Shown here one piece after another: positions 43,163 to 55,169 of a DNA stretch of 64,000 nt. Every line of letters begins with the position of its first letter. Position 1 is the stretch's first letter. Made by a program: the position numbers and the translations under genes. The stretch comes from Aquarana catesbeiana (taxonomy: Eukaryota > Chordata > Amphibia > Anura > Ranidae). The DNA is taken from contig NC_133333.1 of the NCBI RefSeq assembly GCF_042186555.1, positions 225,939,569-226,003,568 of the forward strand, given 5' to 3'. The notes beneath the pieces are model-generated. The model saw only the letters and a program-made list of their open reading frames with translations, was not told where the DNA came from and did not search any database.

Positions 43163-44268
43163 GAAGTATTAATGGGTTTGTAAACCTCTAAAATGAAAAA
43201 TGAATAAAGTATATCCTTCTATAGTGTGTACTTCCCTTGATCCAAAGCAACCTAGTGTGATTTCTGTCTGCTCTCTTCTCCCTCTTCAAGTTGCATGCGT
43301 AATTTCTGACAGTCTATGGAATCCCAAGGAGTATGGAATACCAGGAAATTCCGGGAGACCACCCCACTTACCACCAGCACACAACAGGTGATTAACAGCC
43401 TCAGCTGTGCATGTTTTCCTATGAGACCGTTTGTTTTTAAAAATACCGGGGTTATGGCAGCTATCTTCTGCCATAACAATCGTATTCAACGTCAAAAGAC
43501 CGACGTATAACGACGTATAATGAAGGTGGGCGGTCTGGAAGTGGTTAAAGGGGAACATCCAACATATGTGTAGAGAAATGCATGCCAAAAAGTGCCAGTG
43601 TGCAGGACTAGATTAAATGACCTAATATGCAAAGTCTTGCTGAGCCCACAACACATTCAAAATCTGGACGATGTCATGGGGGGACCTCTACTTCTATCTC
43701 AGAAAAGATGTACTCTCAGATCAATTGCTAATTGAAATTAACAATGTATATTTATATTTGAATTTTGTGTTTTTCCAGAAAATCAAAGTACATAAATTGT
43801 TGAAAATATTTTTTTATGAAAGAATGTTGTAGCCCAGTTATAACAGATCTATCTTTCTTTAAGAAAATAACATTTCTCTCTCAAACATACATATATAGAT
43901 AATAATTTTGTACTGTACAAAAAACAAAATAAAAAAAACAGTATATTCTCCTTTTATTCATAGTTACAAAACAGAAATTGTGAGTAGTGACCTGGGTAGG
44001 ATGTAAGCCTTTTATAGACTTGTCTACAGCGCCACCTAGCCATCAACCGAAGACAGGCATCACAAAATGGTATACAAGTCAGAGATCATGAGAGCTGTCC
44101 AGCTAACCTGTTAAACTATAATGATAATTACATTTTTGTAATGATTTATATTTTTAGCAGTAATAGCTAATGGGAGGTGAAAATAACAAAGGTTATGTCA
44201 AGTAACACATGTGCTGTAGCTTAGTGAGTTGAGCCTATTTAAACTGTTTTTGAAGCAAATAATCATTC
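43163..44268. other. unassigned DNA
   Basis: GAAGTGGTTAAAGG at 43539-43552 looks like a TTAA-family end, but the rest is not alignable by eye. No gene. Confidence 0.4.
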
Positions 44269-44526
44269 AGGCTGGGTTCTCACCAGTGCAAATTGGATGT
44301 AGGTTTCCCCACATCCAATTTGCATGTCAGGAGATTGTGACCAGCTCTATAAAGCTGCTTAACACATCTCCGGAGTGAATTGCACAGGAGTCCTCTGCAT
44401 TTTCTGGTCTGTTTCAGGTCTGAATTCAGCCAAAAAATTGGGCTGAAATCGGGCCTGAAGTGGTGAAAGGAGATGCACCGGACCCCCTGCTGTGAGCCAG
44501 TATGTTCCTCAGTGTGAACCCAGCCT
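44269..44526. mobile_element. small TIR element, AGGCTGGGTTC ends
   Basis: 258 bp with inverted ends AGGCTGGGTTCTCAC and GTGTGAACCCAGCCT (one mismatch). An inner palindrome ATTGGATGTAGG...CATCCAAT follows the left end. No clear target duplication, so the superfamily is open. Confidence 0.6.
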
Positions 44527-44989
44527 TAAGCAATAATTTGCCACCACACCCCACTCACCTTCCTTTTAATTGCTGTATTTATTCCATGCACTTTGCCAAA
44601 GTAAATTTCACAGAACAGTTATGATCATGTTGATCTACTTTTGCATGACTATGTGACTTAGAGGTCTTCTATAGGTTTTAACAGAAAAGCGAAAAAAAAA
44701 CTGCAAAGGTCAAAATTCTAAGTAAATCTGGGCAGTTTGTCTTAAACTGGGGTCTGGCATGAAGCAGTGCTTCCCATTAATGGTGATTTGCTGTGTCATG
44801 GTCACATGGTCCAAAGTATCAGTCTTGGCTTAGGAGGTCCCCCTCCAACAGATAACCTGCCACCTTAGTGACATCAGTCTAAGCATATATCACCAGCACA
44901 CCATGGATCTTCAGCATAAAGTCCGAAAATATATTAAAGTAATCACATCACAGCAGTAATTTGCGCTGTTTTAAATCCAAGCAGACCAC
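44527..44989. other. unassigned DNA
   Basis: Nothing recognised. Confidence 0.4.
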
Positions 44990-44993
44990 TTAA

Positions 44994-45468
44994 AGCGGGG
45001 TTCCACCCAAATTTTGAACATTATCTCTATGTATTCTCTTCCTTGCCTAGATGCTGACATGCTGTGTAAAAAAATTCAAATTGCCGTAATTACCTTTTTT
45101 TTTCTAATCTTCTTTGCACTTCCTGGTTTAGGGAGTAGGCGTGTTTCTAGCCTCTCCCAGACCTCCCGCAGTCCCCTGCGAGCTAGTCTCAGGCTATTCA
45201 GCATGCATTGTGCAACAGCGTCATCACAACATCTTGGTGAATGCTGGGAGCACAGCATTCACCGCATCCAGGAAATACATGCTTGTGGGCTTCAAATGCC
45301 CACAATGAAGATGGAAACCGCCTGCAGTGAATTTTATAAGTTATTCTTTACAACAAAATCGGACACAGGCGGACTTATTACACAGAACATGTGAGCAGAT
45401 AATCATGAGAAGAAAAGTTTGTGAATGAACTCCAAAAAAAAAAAACGATAGATAGATGGACCCCCGCT
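44994..45468. mobile_element. TTAA-flanked MITE, third family
   Basis: 475 bp starting AGCGGGGTTCCACCC and ending GGACCCCCGCT, inverted ends of about 10 bp, with TTAA at 44990-44993 and 45469-45472. Interior non-coding. TTAA again suggests a piggyBac-type mover. Confidence 0.75.
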
Positions 45469-45472
45469 TTAA

Positions 45473-46889
45473 CATCTGATGAAGAGCTCCTTCTCTGATT
45501 TGTGTTGACACTTGACAGAAGTTCCCAGCTTCTGAGCAGGTTGAGTGCCCCAGCCAGGAGGGTTAGAGTTACTACGTTTCCTGTGTCTTTTTTGGCTGGC
45601 TTTCTTGGGTCCAACCCACTGTGCTTTCTAAAAAGGCACAGGGGTCCGGGCCAGAGAGAGATGTGTTGTTGATGATAATACAGAACATGTTGCCATTATC
45701 GGAGTCCATCCATACAGCCTACTTCCGAAGCTGGAGCACCTATGCATAAAGTGCCTTCTACAGAGTATGGGACAACTGGGATCTACCAATCGCCTGAAGA
45801 CACCAGATCTGGAGCTCTGCCATAATGGACTCTATCCTGTGCAGGTATGCTGGGGCAGCTATCAATGCTGAGTTAGGGATGAGGGATGTTAGGGAGAGAC
45901 TTTGCACTTTATTATGTATGCTGCTAATTCTAATAAAGCTTTTGAAACTTTGTCCTTGCTTGGTCTGAAGTTACTAAAGGGGTGTAATGCATGTAGCCGA
46001 CACACATAGCTCAGAGGGACAACTAAACACATTGGGCTAGGAAGGCAGCAGTACAAGAGTTAATAAAATGCGAAGTGGTTACCAAGGGTAACAAGGGTTT
46101 CATGAGTAGCCTACCGTAACTGTGTACATGTGACAGGTGGTATAGCCTCTTGCAGAAGGAGTTGTTGTCGGCACTGTCTCCATGAGTGGTCCATCTCCCA
46201 TAGCAATAGGAGCAGATCAGCAGAGGTCCTCAGCCTGTACACAGGTACGGAAGAGGAAGAGTTAAGTGAGTGCATGCATGGAGTCCACGCTAGGTTTATG
46301 GTGACACCCCATAATGCTACTGGGAGTGAGGTAGTGGAGATACACTAGACAAGTGGAGATGGCATTGGCTCTGTGTGTCCCTCCTAAACGCAACTTTGAC
46401 TGCGATGGTGTATAATAACATCAAGCATGTTTACTAGAGTTCAGTCGTCTGTTCAAGTAAAGGTACTCCATGTGTAAGACACTTGTGTAAGGCAGTGACC
46501 CTGCTCTAAGTGCCTAGCATAGCCCAGAAGAATACACTTCGGGGTAGGTCTCTTATGTGACCCACACATGGGACCCAACTAGGAGGTAAACCTGGAGAGA
46601 GTATCACCCACCTGCCCTACAAGCTGGTAGTTGCTACAACACAGCATGTTTCAAGCCATTCCAGGAATGTGTGCAATAGGAATATTCTACCTGAATTAGT
46701 TACATTGGGTCACCTGGCAACTTCTAGTGGAGATTCCGACTCTATCTAAAGCTTTTTTTGGAGCTTTTGACAATTTGTGAAAGGATCAAATCTTTCTTAA
46801 GTTTTTATTTGCAATGTATGCCCCTGTTGGGGGACCTCCACATTAGGTTCCTATTGGGAAAGAAAATGTGGAGAGAGTGAGAGCACTAT
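45473..46889. other. unassigned DNA, possible LTR remnant
   Basis: AATAAAGC near 45932 follows a sequence of LTR-like composition, but no ends were found. Confidence 0.3.
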
Positions 46890-47055
46890 AGCTATAGTGT
46901 AAGTCCAGTAAATTGTTATTTCGTATGACAGGAGGTCACAAGAAGAACCCAACATGTTTTGTGGGCTCAAAACTCTCCCTTCTTCAGGGTATGATTAAAG
47001 TATATATAAACATATTTACTGGACTTTCACTATATTTGTGCTGAGAATACAGGTA
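46890..47055 (-). mobile_element. Penelope-like fragment with inverted arms
   Basis: AGTCCAGTAAAT near 46904-46915 recurs inverted as ATTTACTGGACT near 47017-47028. Between them on the minus strand lies a hammerhead-like motif (46946-46990): CTGAAGA, a GGG/CCC stem, AAAACATGTT. Confidence 0.45.
46946..46990 (-). ncRNA. hammerhead-like motif, degenerate
   Basis: The CCCTGAAGA box is intact. The GAAA box reads AAAA. Stem I CCC/GGG and minimal stem III AC/GT are present, with a predicted cut after GTT. Probably inactive. Confidence 0.35.
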
Positions 47056-47125
47056 GATACTTATCTATCATGCCGTACCATCAGGGAGGCATGTGATTGT
47101 CCCTAAATTTATTTAGCAGCAAGAC

Positions 47126-47165
47126 AGGGACCCCAAACATGCAGCCAATGTCATTAAAGTGGAAC
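47126..47165 (+). pseudogene. Tc1 transposase scrap
   Basis: Translates to QQDRDPKHAANVIKVE, the second catalytic block of another Tc1 subfamily. The rest is absent. It ends at the TA where the next element begins. Confidence 0.65.
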
Positions 47166-47553
47166 TACAGTGATACCTCGGTTCACAAATGCTTCTGTTC
47201 ACGAACAACTTAGTTCACGAACAGAAGAGTTTACAAAAATTTGCTTCGTTTCACGAACACGAGCCACGGCCATCTTCCTTGGGCTTTCTGCCCCCTGACT
47301 ACCATGAGGACGGGCTTACTTGATTGGGAATCATGGAAAAACAGTTCATATGAATTCTACAACTTTATCATGCCCTCAAACGATCTTTTCCTGAATGCAC
47401 AGTGCTGTTTTCTGGCCCCTAGATTAGTCATTTAAATTGGGGGTTGGGATTGTTTCAAACAAGGATTAAAGAGGAGCTATAGTTTTTTTTTTTTAGATGA
47501 ACACATGAAAGAGGTCAGCTTAATGTAAAAGACTGTATGTAATATATGTTTAA

Positions 47554-48503
47554 CCGCTTGCCGACCAGCGCACGGCGATGTACATTGGCACAATGGCGCG
47601 GCTGCGTAAATGGGCGTACCTGAACGTCCCCTTTAAATCGCGGGCTAGTGAGCGCGCGCCGCGCGTAAGCGTGCCCGTGGGTCCCGCGGACTCAATGTCT
47701 GCCGGTGACCCGCGATCGTGACACGGAGAGGCAGAACGGGGAGATGTAAACAAGGCATTTCCCTGTTCTGCCTAGCAACATGGCAGGGATCTACTGCTCC
47801 CAGTGATCTCTGTCATGTTCTAGTGAGCCCATCCCCCCTACAGTTAGAACACGGTAAGTGAACACAGTTAACCCCTTGATCGCCCCCTAGTGTTAACCCC
47901 TTCCCTGCCAGTGATATTTACACAGTAATCAGTGCATTTTTATAGCACTGATCGCTGTATAAATGTCACTGGTCCCAAAATAGTGTCAAAAGTGTCCAAT
48001 GTGTCCGCCGCAATGTCGCAGTCACGATAAAAATCTCAGATCGACGCCATTACTAATAAAAAAAATTAATATTAAAAATGCCATAAATCTATTCCCTATT
48101 TTGTAGACGCTATAACTTTTGTGCAAACCAAACAATATACGCTTATTGCGATTTTTTTTTTTTTTTTTACCAAAAATATGTAGAAGAATACGTATCGGCC
48201 TAAACTGAGGAAGAAATTAGTTTTTTTATATATTGTTTGGGGATGTTTATTATAGCAAAAAGTAAAAAATTTTGCTTTTTTTCAAAATTGTCGCTCTTTT
48301 TTTGTTTATAGTGCAAAAAATAAAAACCGCGGAGGTGATCAAATACCACCAAAAGAAAGCTCTATTTGTGGGAAAAAAGGGAGGTCAATTTTGTTTGGGT
48401 ACAACGGCACATGACCGCGCAATTGTCAGTTAAAGCGATGCAGTGCCGTATCGCAAAAAGTGCTCTGGTCAGGAAGGGGTAAAATCTTCCGGGGCTGAAC
48501 TTG
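47554..48503 (+). mobile_element. TTAA-family element, nested copy
   Basis: 950 bp from CCGCTTGCCGACCAG to CTTCCGGGGCTGAACTTG, with TTAA at 47550-47553 and 48504-48507. Same family as 14114-15095, reversed. Non-coding. Confidence 0.8.
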
Positions 48504-48768
48504 TTAAAATCCCTTTTTTTTTTTTTTGCATACATTTCATAATTTTATATATAAACAAAAAAAAAATTCAGAACGGATTAACCTGATCAACATTGAACCC
48601 TATGGGAAAATTGACCAATTCGGTTTGCGACTGAGTCATTTCACAAATTACCGTATTTATTGGTGTATAAGACGCGCCGGCGTATAACACGCACCCCAAG
48701 TTTAGGAGGGAATTTTAAGGAAAAAAATGTTTTAAAGGAAAAAACTTACATTTAAATGCCCATCAATG

Positions 48769-48925
48769 CAGCCTTGCACAGCGTCCATCTGCAGCCTTGT
48801 CAGTGTCATTTGCAGCCTTGGTGTCATTTGCAGCCTTGGTGTCATTTGCAGCCTTGCAGCCTTGCAGCCTTGTCATTGCCCATCTGCAGCTTTGTCAGTG
48901 ACCATTTGCAGCCTTGCCCAGGCTG
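48769..48925. repeat. CAGCCTTG-type short tandem repeat
   Basis: Irregular units of GCAGCCTTGTCAGTGTCATT, the reverse complement of the AAGGCTGC unit that fills 18645-20222. Confidence 0.8.
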
Positions 48926-49090
48926 CAGTTAAACTGCAGTGACTTGTCAGTGTCACTGCAGTTTAATAATGGCGCCGCCGGCGCCAAGATACACAGAGCT
49001 GGTGTCTTGCGGCACTCTCGCCCACTTTCGGCTCCTGTCGTAGTCCCGCCCGGGATGGGCGTGACCGTGAGCGGAGCCGAGCGCCGCCCA

Positions 49091-49241
49091 TATACATAGA
49101 TAGCCGAGTGTACTCGGCTAGGTTCGGCTAGCTCCGCTCACAGTCACACCCAGTCCCTGTGTCCATCATAGGGCGGGACTAGGCGTGACTGTGAGTGGAG
49201 CTAGCCGAACCTAGCCGAGTACACTCGGCTATCTATGTATA
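49091..49241. repeat. 67 bp-arm hairpin, 17-base loop
   Basis: 49091-49157 and 49175-49241 are inverted complements with three mismatches. The TAGCCGAGTGTACTCGGCTA core is itself palindromic within each arm. The sibling element keeps a shortened form (18499-18600). Confidence 0.9.
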
Positions 49242-49420
49242 TCAGCGGCCGGCGCTCGCTCCGCTCACAGTCAGCGGGGGATCGCAGGGGATCGGCGCAT
49301 AACACACACCCGCGATTTTCCCCTGATTTTAAGGGGAAAAAAGTGCGTGTTATACGCCGATAAATACGGTACGTTTGTGAACCGAGGTATCACTGTACAC
49401 TGGTCACTGGAAGTTCAACA

Positions 49421-50560
49421 TGGCACCTCATGGTAAACAACTCTCTGGGGGTCTGAAAAAAGAATTGTTGCTCTACATAAAGATGGCCTAGGCCAGTGAT
49501 GGCGAACCTTGGCACTCCAGATGTTTTGGAACTACATTTCCCATGATGCTCAACTACACTGCAGAGTTCATGAGCATCATGGGAAATGCAGTTCCAAAAC
49601 ATCTGGGGTGCCAAGGTTTGCCATCACTGGCCTAGGCTATAAGAAGATTGCCAAGACCCTGAAACTGAGCTGCAGCACGGTGGCCAAGACCATACAGCTG
49701 TTTAACAGGACAGGTTCCACTCAGAATAGGCCTTGCCATGGTCGACCAAATACGTTGAGTGCAGGTGCTCAGCGTCATATCCAGAGGTTGTTTTTGGGAA
49801 ATAGACGTATGAGTGCTGCCAGCATTGCTGCAAAGGTTGAAGGGGTGGGGGGTCAGCCTGTCAGTGCTCAGACTATACACCACACACTGCATCGAATTTG
49901 TCTACATGGCTGTCGTCCCAGAAGGAAACTGCAAACAGTTTCCTGAAGACAAGCAGACTAAGGACATGGACTACTAGAACCATGTCCTATGATCTGATGA
50001 GACCAAGATAAACTTATTTGGTTCAGATGGTGTCAAGCCTGTGTGGCGGCAACCAGGTGAGGGGTACAAAGACAAGTGTGTCTTGCCTACAGTCAAGCAT
50101 GGTGGTGGGAGTGTCATGGTCTAGGGCTGCATGAGTGCTGCCGGCACTGGGGAGCTACAATTCATTGAGGGAACCATGAATGCCAACATGTACTGTGACA
50201 TACTGAAGCAGAGCATGATCCCCTCCCTTCAGAGACTGGGCCGCAGGGCAGTATTCCAACATGATAACGACCCCAAACACACCTCCAAGACGACCACTGC
50301 CTTGCTAAAGAAGCCGAGGGTAAAGGTGATGGACTGGCCAAACAGGTCTCCAGACCTAAACCCTATTAAGCATCTGTGGGGCATCCTCTAATGGAAGGTG
50401 GAGGAGCACAAGGTCTCTAACATCCACCAGCACCTTGATGTCGTCATGGAAGAGTGGAAGAGGACTCCAGTGGCAACCTGTGAAGCTCTGGTGAACTCCA
50501 TGCCTAAGAGAGTTAAGGCAGTGCTGGAAAATAATGGTGGTCGCACAAAATATTGACACT
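49421..50560 (+). pseudogene. Tc1 transposase, second family, broken
   Basis: ATG 49421 gives MAPHGKQLSGG, then a hAT MITE interrupts. The frame resumes with YKKIAKTLKLSCSTVAKTIQ and GRPNTLSAGAQRHIQRL up to about 49946. The first catalytic block (near 49980-50010) lies beyond stops and shifts. ASAAGTGELQFIEGTMN and QHDNDPKHTSKTTTALLKK follow in an open stretch, with SPDLNPIKHLWGIL, in which the final catalytic E is changed to K. Dead on several counts. Confidence 0.85.
49494..49629. mobile_element. 136 bp hAT MITE
   Basis: Ends CAGTGATGGCGAACC and GGTTTGCCATCACTG, with an exact 8 bp duplication GCCTAGGC (49486-49493, 49630-49637). Nearly the whole element folds back on itself. The uninterrupted site is visible in the Tc1 at 26795-26825. 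Confidence 0.85.
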
Positions 50561-50700
50561 TTGGGCCCAATTTGGACAGGGGTGTACTCACTTTTGTTGC
50601 CAACGGTTTAGACATTAATGGCTGTGTGTTGAGTTATTTTGAAGGGGCAGCAAATTTAAACTGTTATACAAGCTGTACACTCACTACTTTACATTGTAGC

Positions 50701-51924
50701 ACTGCAGCGGATTAATCCACCTAAACCCAAAAATGAAGAAATAGTCCACTTACTGTCCCCCAAGTCCCACTGAACACAGGGGACCCGGAGACGTTTGTTT
50801 TCTAAATAGCTGCACAGCGGGGGATGGGCTTTTTGGTGGACAGAATTTGGGAGTTCCCGACCGCTCTACCTCTGGCCCCCCCCCCGCTGAGATGGCAGAT
50901 CCAGGCCCGGTATGGGAGAGCTGATGGTCCTCCTTTTATCAGCGGCCCTGAACTTAATGTAAATGTCAATAAAAGTCTTTGACACTTATGAAATGCTTGT
51001 AATTATACTTCAGTATACTAAAGTAACATCTGACTAAAAAAAGATCTTAAAAACACTGAAGCAGCAGGCTTTGTCAAAATTAATATTTCTGTCATTCTCA
51101 ATACTTTTGACCACGGCCGTATATATGTCATTAATTGGGGGTTTGCATCAACTTTTATGCTTTGACTTAATGCTATTTAATGAACAGGCGGACCCATTCT
51201 GATGTTATGTAATTTTTTTTAGGATGTTTATCCCATCTACGTATATTACAAAAAATCCACAAAAACAAATCTTCACGTGATCCACTTTTACAATGCCCAA
51301 ATGCTTTTGTAAAAGAGATCATATGTCTGTCCTGAGTACACAAGCAATAATGTTAATAAACAGACATTTCTAAGCGGCTGTTAATTGTTTCGAATTTTAA
51401 AACAACCATCATAAAAATCCTCATTTGTTTATCATAAATCATTGCGTTAAGTAGGAAAAACCCTCTCCCAAAGCCAAGTCCTGGATTGTGTAGATCAGAT
51501 TATAAAATATGTGATATATATCATTTCCTAATTATTAGCACATTTTGGCATGGTTGAGGATCAGTTGGGAGAGGCTCTCGCGGTGAGACTTAGCGGCTGG
51601 ATGAATCATGCAATGGAGAGATCTTGGCTATAGAGATCACATTGTCAGTCATCAATCACCAGGTTTGAATTGATTAGGCCAATCCCTTTGTTTTCCTTCA
51701 CAACTGATGTTTAGTGATTTTTATTTAATGATCTTACCTACAATTTTAGTGCTGGGTGTAATGTGATGAGGTAGGAGAGGCAGTAACTGCTACTGAGTTG
51801 ATGGTTCTGATCAGGGCTTTTTTTCCAGCGGGAACATGGAGGAAAACAGTTATGGCACCTCTAGAACTGATTATACTGTATGTAATGGCAAGAGGTGCTG
51901 AGGTGTGCTTGAGGGTCTATGGAT
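50701..51924. other. unassigned DNA
   Basis: No gene. The segment near 50820-50950 is similar to one near 12620-12700. Confidence 0.4.
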
Positions 51925-52235
51925 GCTGGCTGCTGGGGGATCTATTGCTATGGGAGGGGGGTGGGAAGATCTATTGTTGCTGGGGGTCTTATGTTACTAG
52001 GAGAATCTATTGTTGTGGGAGGGCCTATTGATCCTGGCAGAGGTCTATTGTTGCTGGATTGGATCTGTTGTTACGGGGGGGGGAATTATGTACCTCTGGG
52101 TCTATTGTTGCAGGGGGGATATATTGTTGCTGGGGTGGATCTATTGTTTCCGGGGTGTATTTTTTGCTTAGGATCTATTGTTGCAGGGGGGGTTCTATTG
52201 TTGCTGGGGGAATCTAATGTTGCTGGGGAATCTAT
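51925..52235. repeat. TCTATTGTTGCTGGGGG repeats
   Basis: Reverse-strand version of the arrays at 20340-20640 and 24460-24530. It again abuts a Tc1 remnant. Low-complexity frames are artefacts. Confidence 0.85.
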
Positions 52236-53190
52236 TGTTGCTGATGGCCAGCACTCTGACCAACTTCCCTGTCCCTGCTGAAGAAAAGCATCCCCACAAC
52301 ATGATGCTGCCACCACCATGTTTCACGGTGGGGATGGTGTGTTCAGGGTGATGTGCAGTGTTAGTTTTCTGCCACACGTAGCGTTTTGCGTTTAGCCCAA
52401 AAAAGTTAAATTTTGGTCTCATCTGACCAGAGCACCTTCTTCCACATGTTTTCTGTGTCCCCCACATGGCTCCTCGCAAACTGCAAAGTGGACATCTTAT
52501 GGCTTTCTTTCAACAATGGCTTTCTTCTTGCCACTCTTCCATAAAGGCCAGATTTGTGGAGTGTACCACAAGTTGTCCTGTGGACAGATTCTCCCACCTG
52601 AGCTGTGGATCTCTGCAGCTCCTCCAGAGTTACCATGGGCCTCTTGGCTGCCTCTCTGATTAATGCTCTCCTTGCCCAGCCTGTCGGTTTAGGTGGACGG
52701 CCATGTCTTGGTAGGTTTGCAGTTGTACCATACTCTTTCCATTTTCAGATGTTGGATTGAACAGTGCTCCATGAGATGTTCAAAGCTTGGGATATTTTTT
52801 TATAACCTAACCCTGCTTTAAACTTCTCCACAACTTTATCCCTGACCTGTCTGGTGTGTTCCTTGGCCTTCATGATGCGGTTTGTTTACTAAGGTTCTTA
52901 AAAAAAAACCTCTGAGGGCTTCACAGAACAGCTGTATTTATACTGGAATTAAATTACACACAGGTGGACTCTATTTACTAATTAGGTGACTTCTGAAGGT
53001 AATTGGTTCCACTAGATGTTAGTTAGGGGTATCAGAGTAAAGGGGGCTGAATACAAATGCACGCCACACTTTTCACATATATATTTGTAAAAAAATTTGA
53101 AGACCATTTATCATTTTCCTTCCACTTCACAATTATGTGCCACTTTGTGTTGGTCTATCACATAAAATTCCAATAAAATACATTTACGTT
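52236..53190 (-). pseudogene. Tc1 remnant, third family
   Basis: The minus strand carries MVTLEELQRSTAQVGESVHR and KVLWSDETKI (52406-52636), then, shifted, FFGLNAKRYVWQK and VKHGGGSIMLWGCFSSAG (52270-52430). The last two catalytic blocks are lost at the edge near 52240. Upstream, 52860-53190 holds the 5' region and terminal inverted repeat (GTGGACTCTATTTACTAATT, CACTTTGTGTTGGTCTATCA). Confidence 0.85.
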
Positions 53191-53302
53191 TTTGGTTGTA
53201 TCGATTTCTGTAACATTAATTGGCTTTTAAAAATGTGTATTTCTGCGCTAATGTGCACATGGTTTTTCACCCTTCCCCTTTCGAGTTATTCTGTAAGAGT
53301 TA

Positions 53303-53727
53303 TGCCTCGTACACACGGTCGGACTTTCCGACGGGAAATGTTCGATGCGAGCTTGTTGACGGGCAGTCCGATCGTGTGTACGCTCCATAGAACATTTGTG
53401 GTCAGAATTTCCGGCCACAAATGTTTGAGAGCAGGTTCTCAAATTTTCCGACAACTTCACTTGTTGTCGGAAAGTCTGACCGTGTGTACACAAGTCAGTC
53501 GCACAAAAGCTCACACGTGCTCGGAATCAAGCAGAAGGAGCCGCACTGGCTATTGACCTTCCTTTTTCTCGGCATGTCGCACGTCTTGTACAACACCGCA
53601 TTCTTACGCTTGGAATTTCCGACAACATTTGTGTGACCGTTTGTATGCAAGACAAGTTTGAGCCAACATCCTTTGGAAAAAAATCCACGGGTTTGTTATT
53701 GGAAACTCCGATCGTGTGTACGGGGCA
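53303..53727. mobile_element. PIF/Harbinger-like MITE
   Basis: 425 bp, ends TGCCTCGTACACACGGTCGG / CGATCGTGTGTACGGGGCA, TTA on both sides (53300-53302, 53728-53730). The interior differs from the CCGGCGG subtype and resembles 59653-60085 (GAAAATTTTCCGACAAC-type motifs). Confidence 0.8.
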
Positions 53728-53730
53728 TTA

Positions 53731-54109
53731 CTGTGTTTACATAATAAATATAAAACCAAGCGCTGAAATGGATAAACGTGATAATACAAATAGTAGATTG
53801 ATGTGTAAAAAAGAAAAAAATTGTGTTTAAATGTTACTCTTTTATTTTCTGTACCAATAAAATATTTGAACAAGAAAACAAAAAAACAAAAAAAAATGTG
53901 TTTTTCTGCTACAAACATACTTTTTTTTATGCTTGAAAGTTTTTTACACTATGGAATCCATTTGTATGGCTCGTAAGAGTTGAATCAGTGGATTATGTTG
54001 GCTCCATGTTCACATTTTCAACTGGAGCACTATGAGTTTAGGTACAGCAATCTGGTATACTAAAGCCTAAAATCTATACAATTGTTATACATTTTTTTTT
54101 CATTTTGGA
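53731..54109. other. unassigned AT-rich DNA
   Basis: Nothing recognised. Confidence 0.4.
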
Positions 54110-54425
54110 TAAAGTAATGGGAGGTCTGTACAAGGGCAAAGGGGTGGTGTTTCAATTACTGAGGGGTCTGTACTGAGGGAGATGGGGGGTTGTGCTGGGG
54201 GGACTGTGCCGAGAGGTCTGTACTGTGGAGTCTGAGGCAATGGGAGGAATTCTGTCCCATTATTGGTGTCACTGAGCCTCATTTTGGTGTCATTGGGAGA
54301 AATTATGCCCCATCATTAGTGTCTTTGGGAGGAATTGTTTTCTGTCATTGGTACCATTGTGCCTCATTGTTGGTGTCATTGGGAGGAATTGTACCCAATC
54401 ATTGGTGTCATTAGGAGGAATTGCG
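54110..54425. repeat. GGTCTGTACTG and ATTGGTGTCATTGGGAGG repeats
   Basis: Two adjoining degenerate arrays: GGGGTCTGTACTGAGGG to about 54235, then a unit of about 33 bp with GGGAGGAATTG and CATTGGTGTC. Confidence 0.8.
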
Positions 54426-54548
54426 TCAGTAAAACCCCGCAGTTTAGCCATGCCTTTACCAATTCCCCAACCAGTACCCCCTTTAACTTCAAAGGCAATG
54501 GCCTGGTATGTACACATGCCATAGCCGTAATTATACCTCCTGTTGCTC

Positions 54549-55022
54549 AAGTTACATAGTTACATAGTTGGTAAGGTTGAAGACAATAGTCCATCCAGTT
54601 CAACCTGTGTTGGAGTGTGTTCCTGTAGATAATTATTTCCCATATCCCTGCATATTGTGTTCTATAAGATGCATGTCCAAGAGTCTTTTGAAACTATAAA
54701 TACTTCCTGATGACACCACAGATTGTGGAAGAGAGTTCCACATCCTTACCACCCTGACAGTGAAAACCCCCCTATGCAGCTTAAGGTTAAACCGTTTCTC
54801 TTCCAATCTCATTGTGTGGCCTTGTGTCCTCTTACACTCCCTGAGACTGAATAGTTTCCTATCTACACAGGGATGACCATATAGTTATCATATCCCCTCT
54901 CAAGCGTCTCTTCTCCAGGGAGAGTAAATTTAGCGCTTGTAGTCGCTCCTCATATTTGAGGTCCTCCAGCCACCTTATTAATTTTGCTACACTTCTCTGC
55001 ACTCTCTCCAGCTCCAGCACAA
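54549..55022 (-). pseudogene. CR1 LINE 3' fragment
   Basis: Begins with the TTACATAGTTACATAG 3' tail and runs through the 3' UTR into the last codons of ORF2 (minus strand ELERVQRSVAKLIRWLEDLK and YEERLQALNLLSLEKRRLRG), parallel to residues about 853-892 of the intact copy. Heavily 5' truncated. Diverged from the 35782-40008 element. Confidence 0.9.
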
Positions 55023-55169
55023 GTGAATGAGGCCATTCTGCAAGCACTCTGCAACCGCGTGCAATGCAAGTGGTTTCAGTGTGCTAGTGCGGCAAGCAAG
55101 GGGTTAAACCAGACGGGGAGCAGACAATACAACACCCCCTCATCTCCTGTCAAATGCTGATGTGAATGA

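Larger units (their letters stand above)
48651..49369. mobile_element. TA-flanked TIR element, nested copy
   Basis: 719 bp, ends CCGTATTTATTGG and CCGATAAATACGG, TA on both sides (48649-48650, 49370-49371). Holds a short CAGCCTTG repeat and a long hairpin. Sibling of 18382-20299 in reverse. Confidence 0.8.
47168..49395. mobile_element. outer TIR element CAGTGATACCTCGGTT
   Basis: Ends CAGTGATACCTCGGTTCAC and GTGAACCGAGGTATCACTG are perfect inverted repeats over 19 bp. TA stands outside each (47166-47167, 49396-49397), as for mariner/pogo/Tigger-type elements. After removing the two younger insertions (47554-48503 and 48651-49369) about 560 bp remain, so it is non-autonomous. Confidence 0.8.
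49398..50700 (+). mobile_element. Tc1-like element, second family, truncated
   Basis: Matches the 25622-27264 family on the opposite strand, from the sequence just before the transposase ATG to the inner part of the right inverted repeat. Both outer ends are missing. The left edge coincides with the TA of the 47168-49395 element. Confidence 0.85.
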
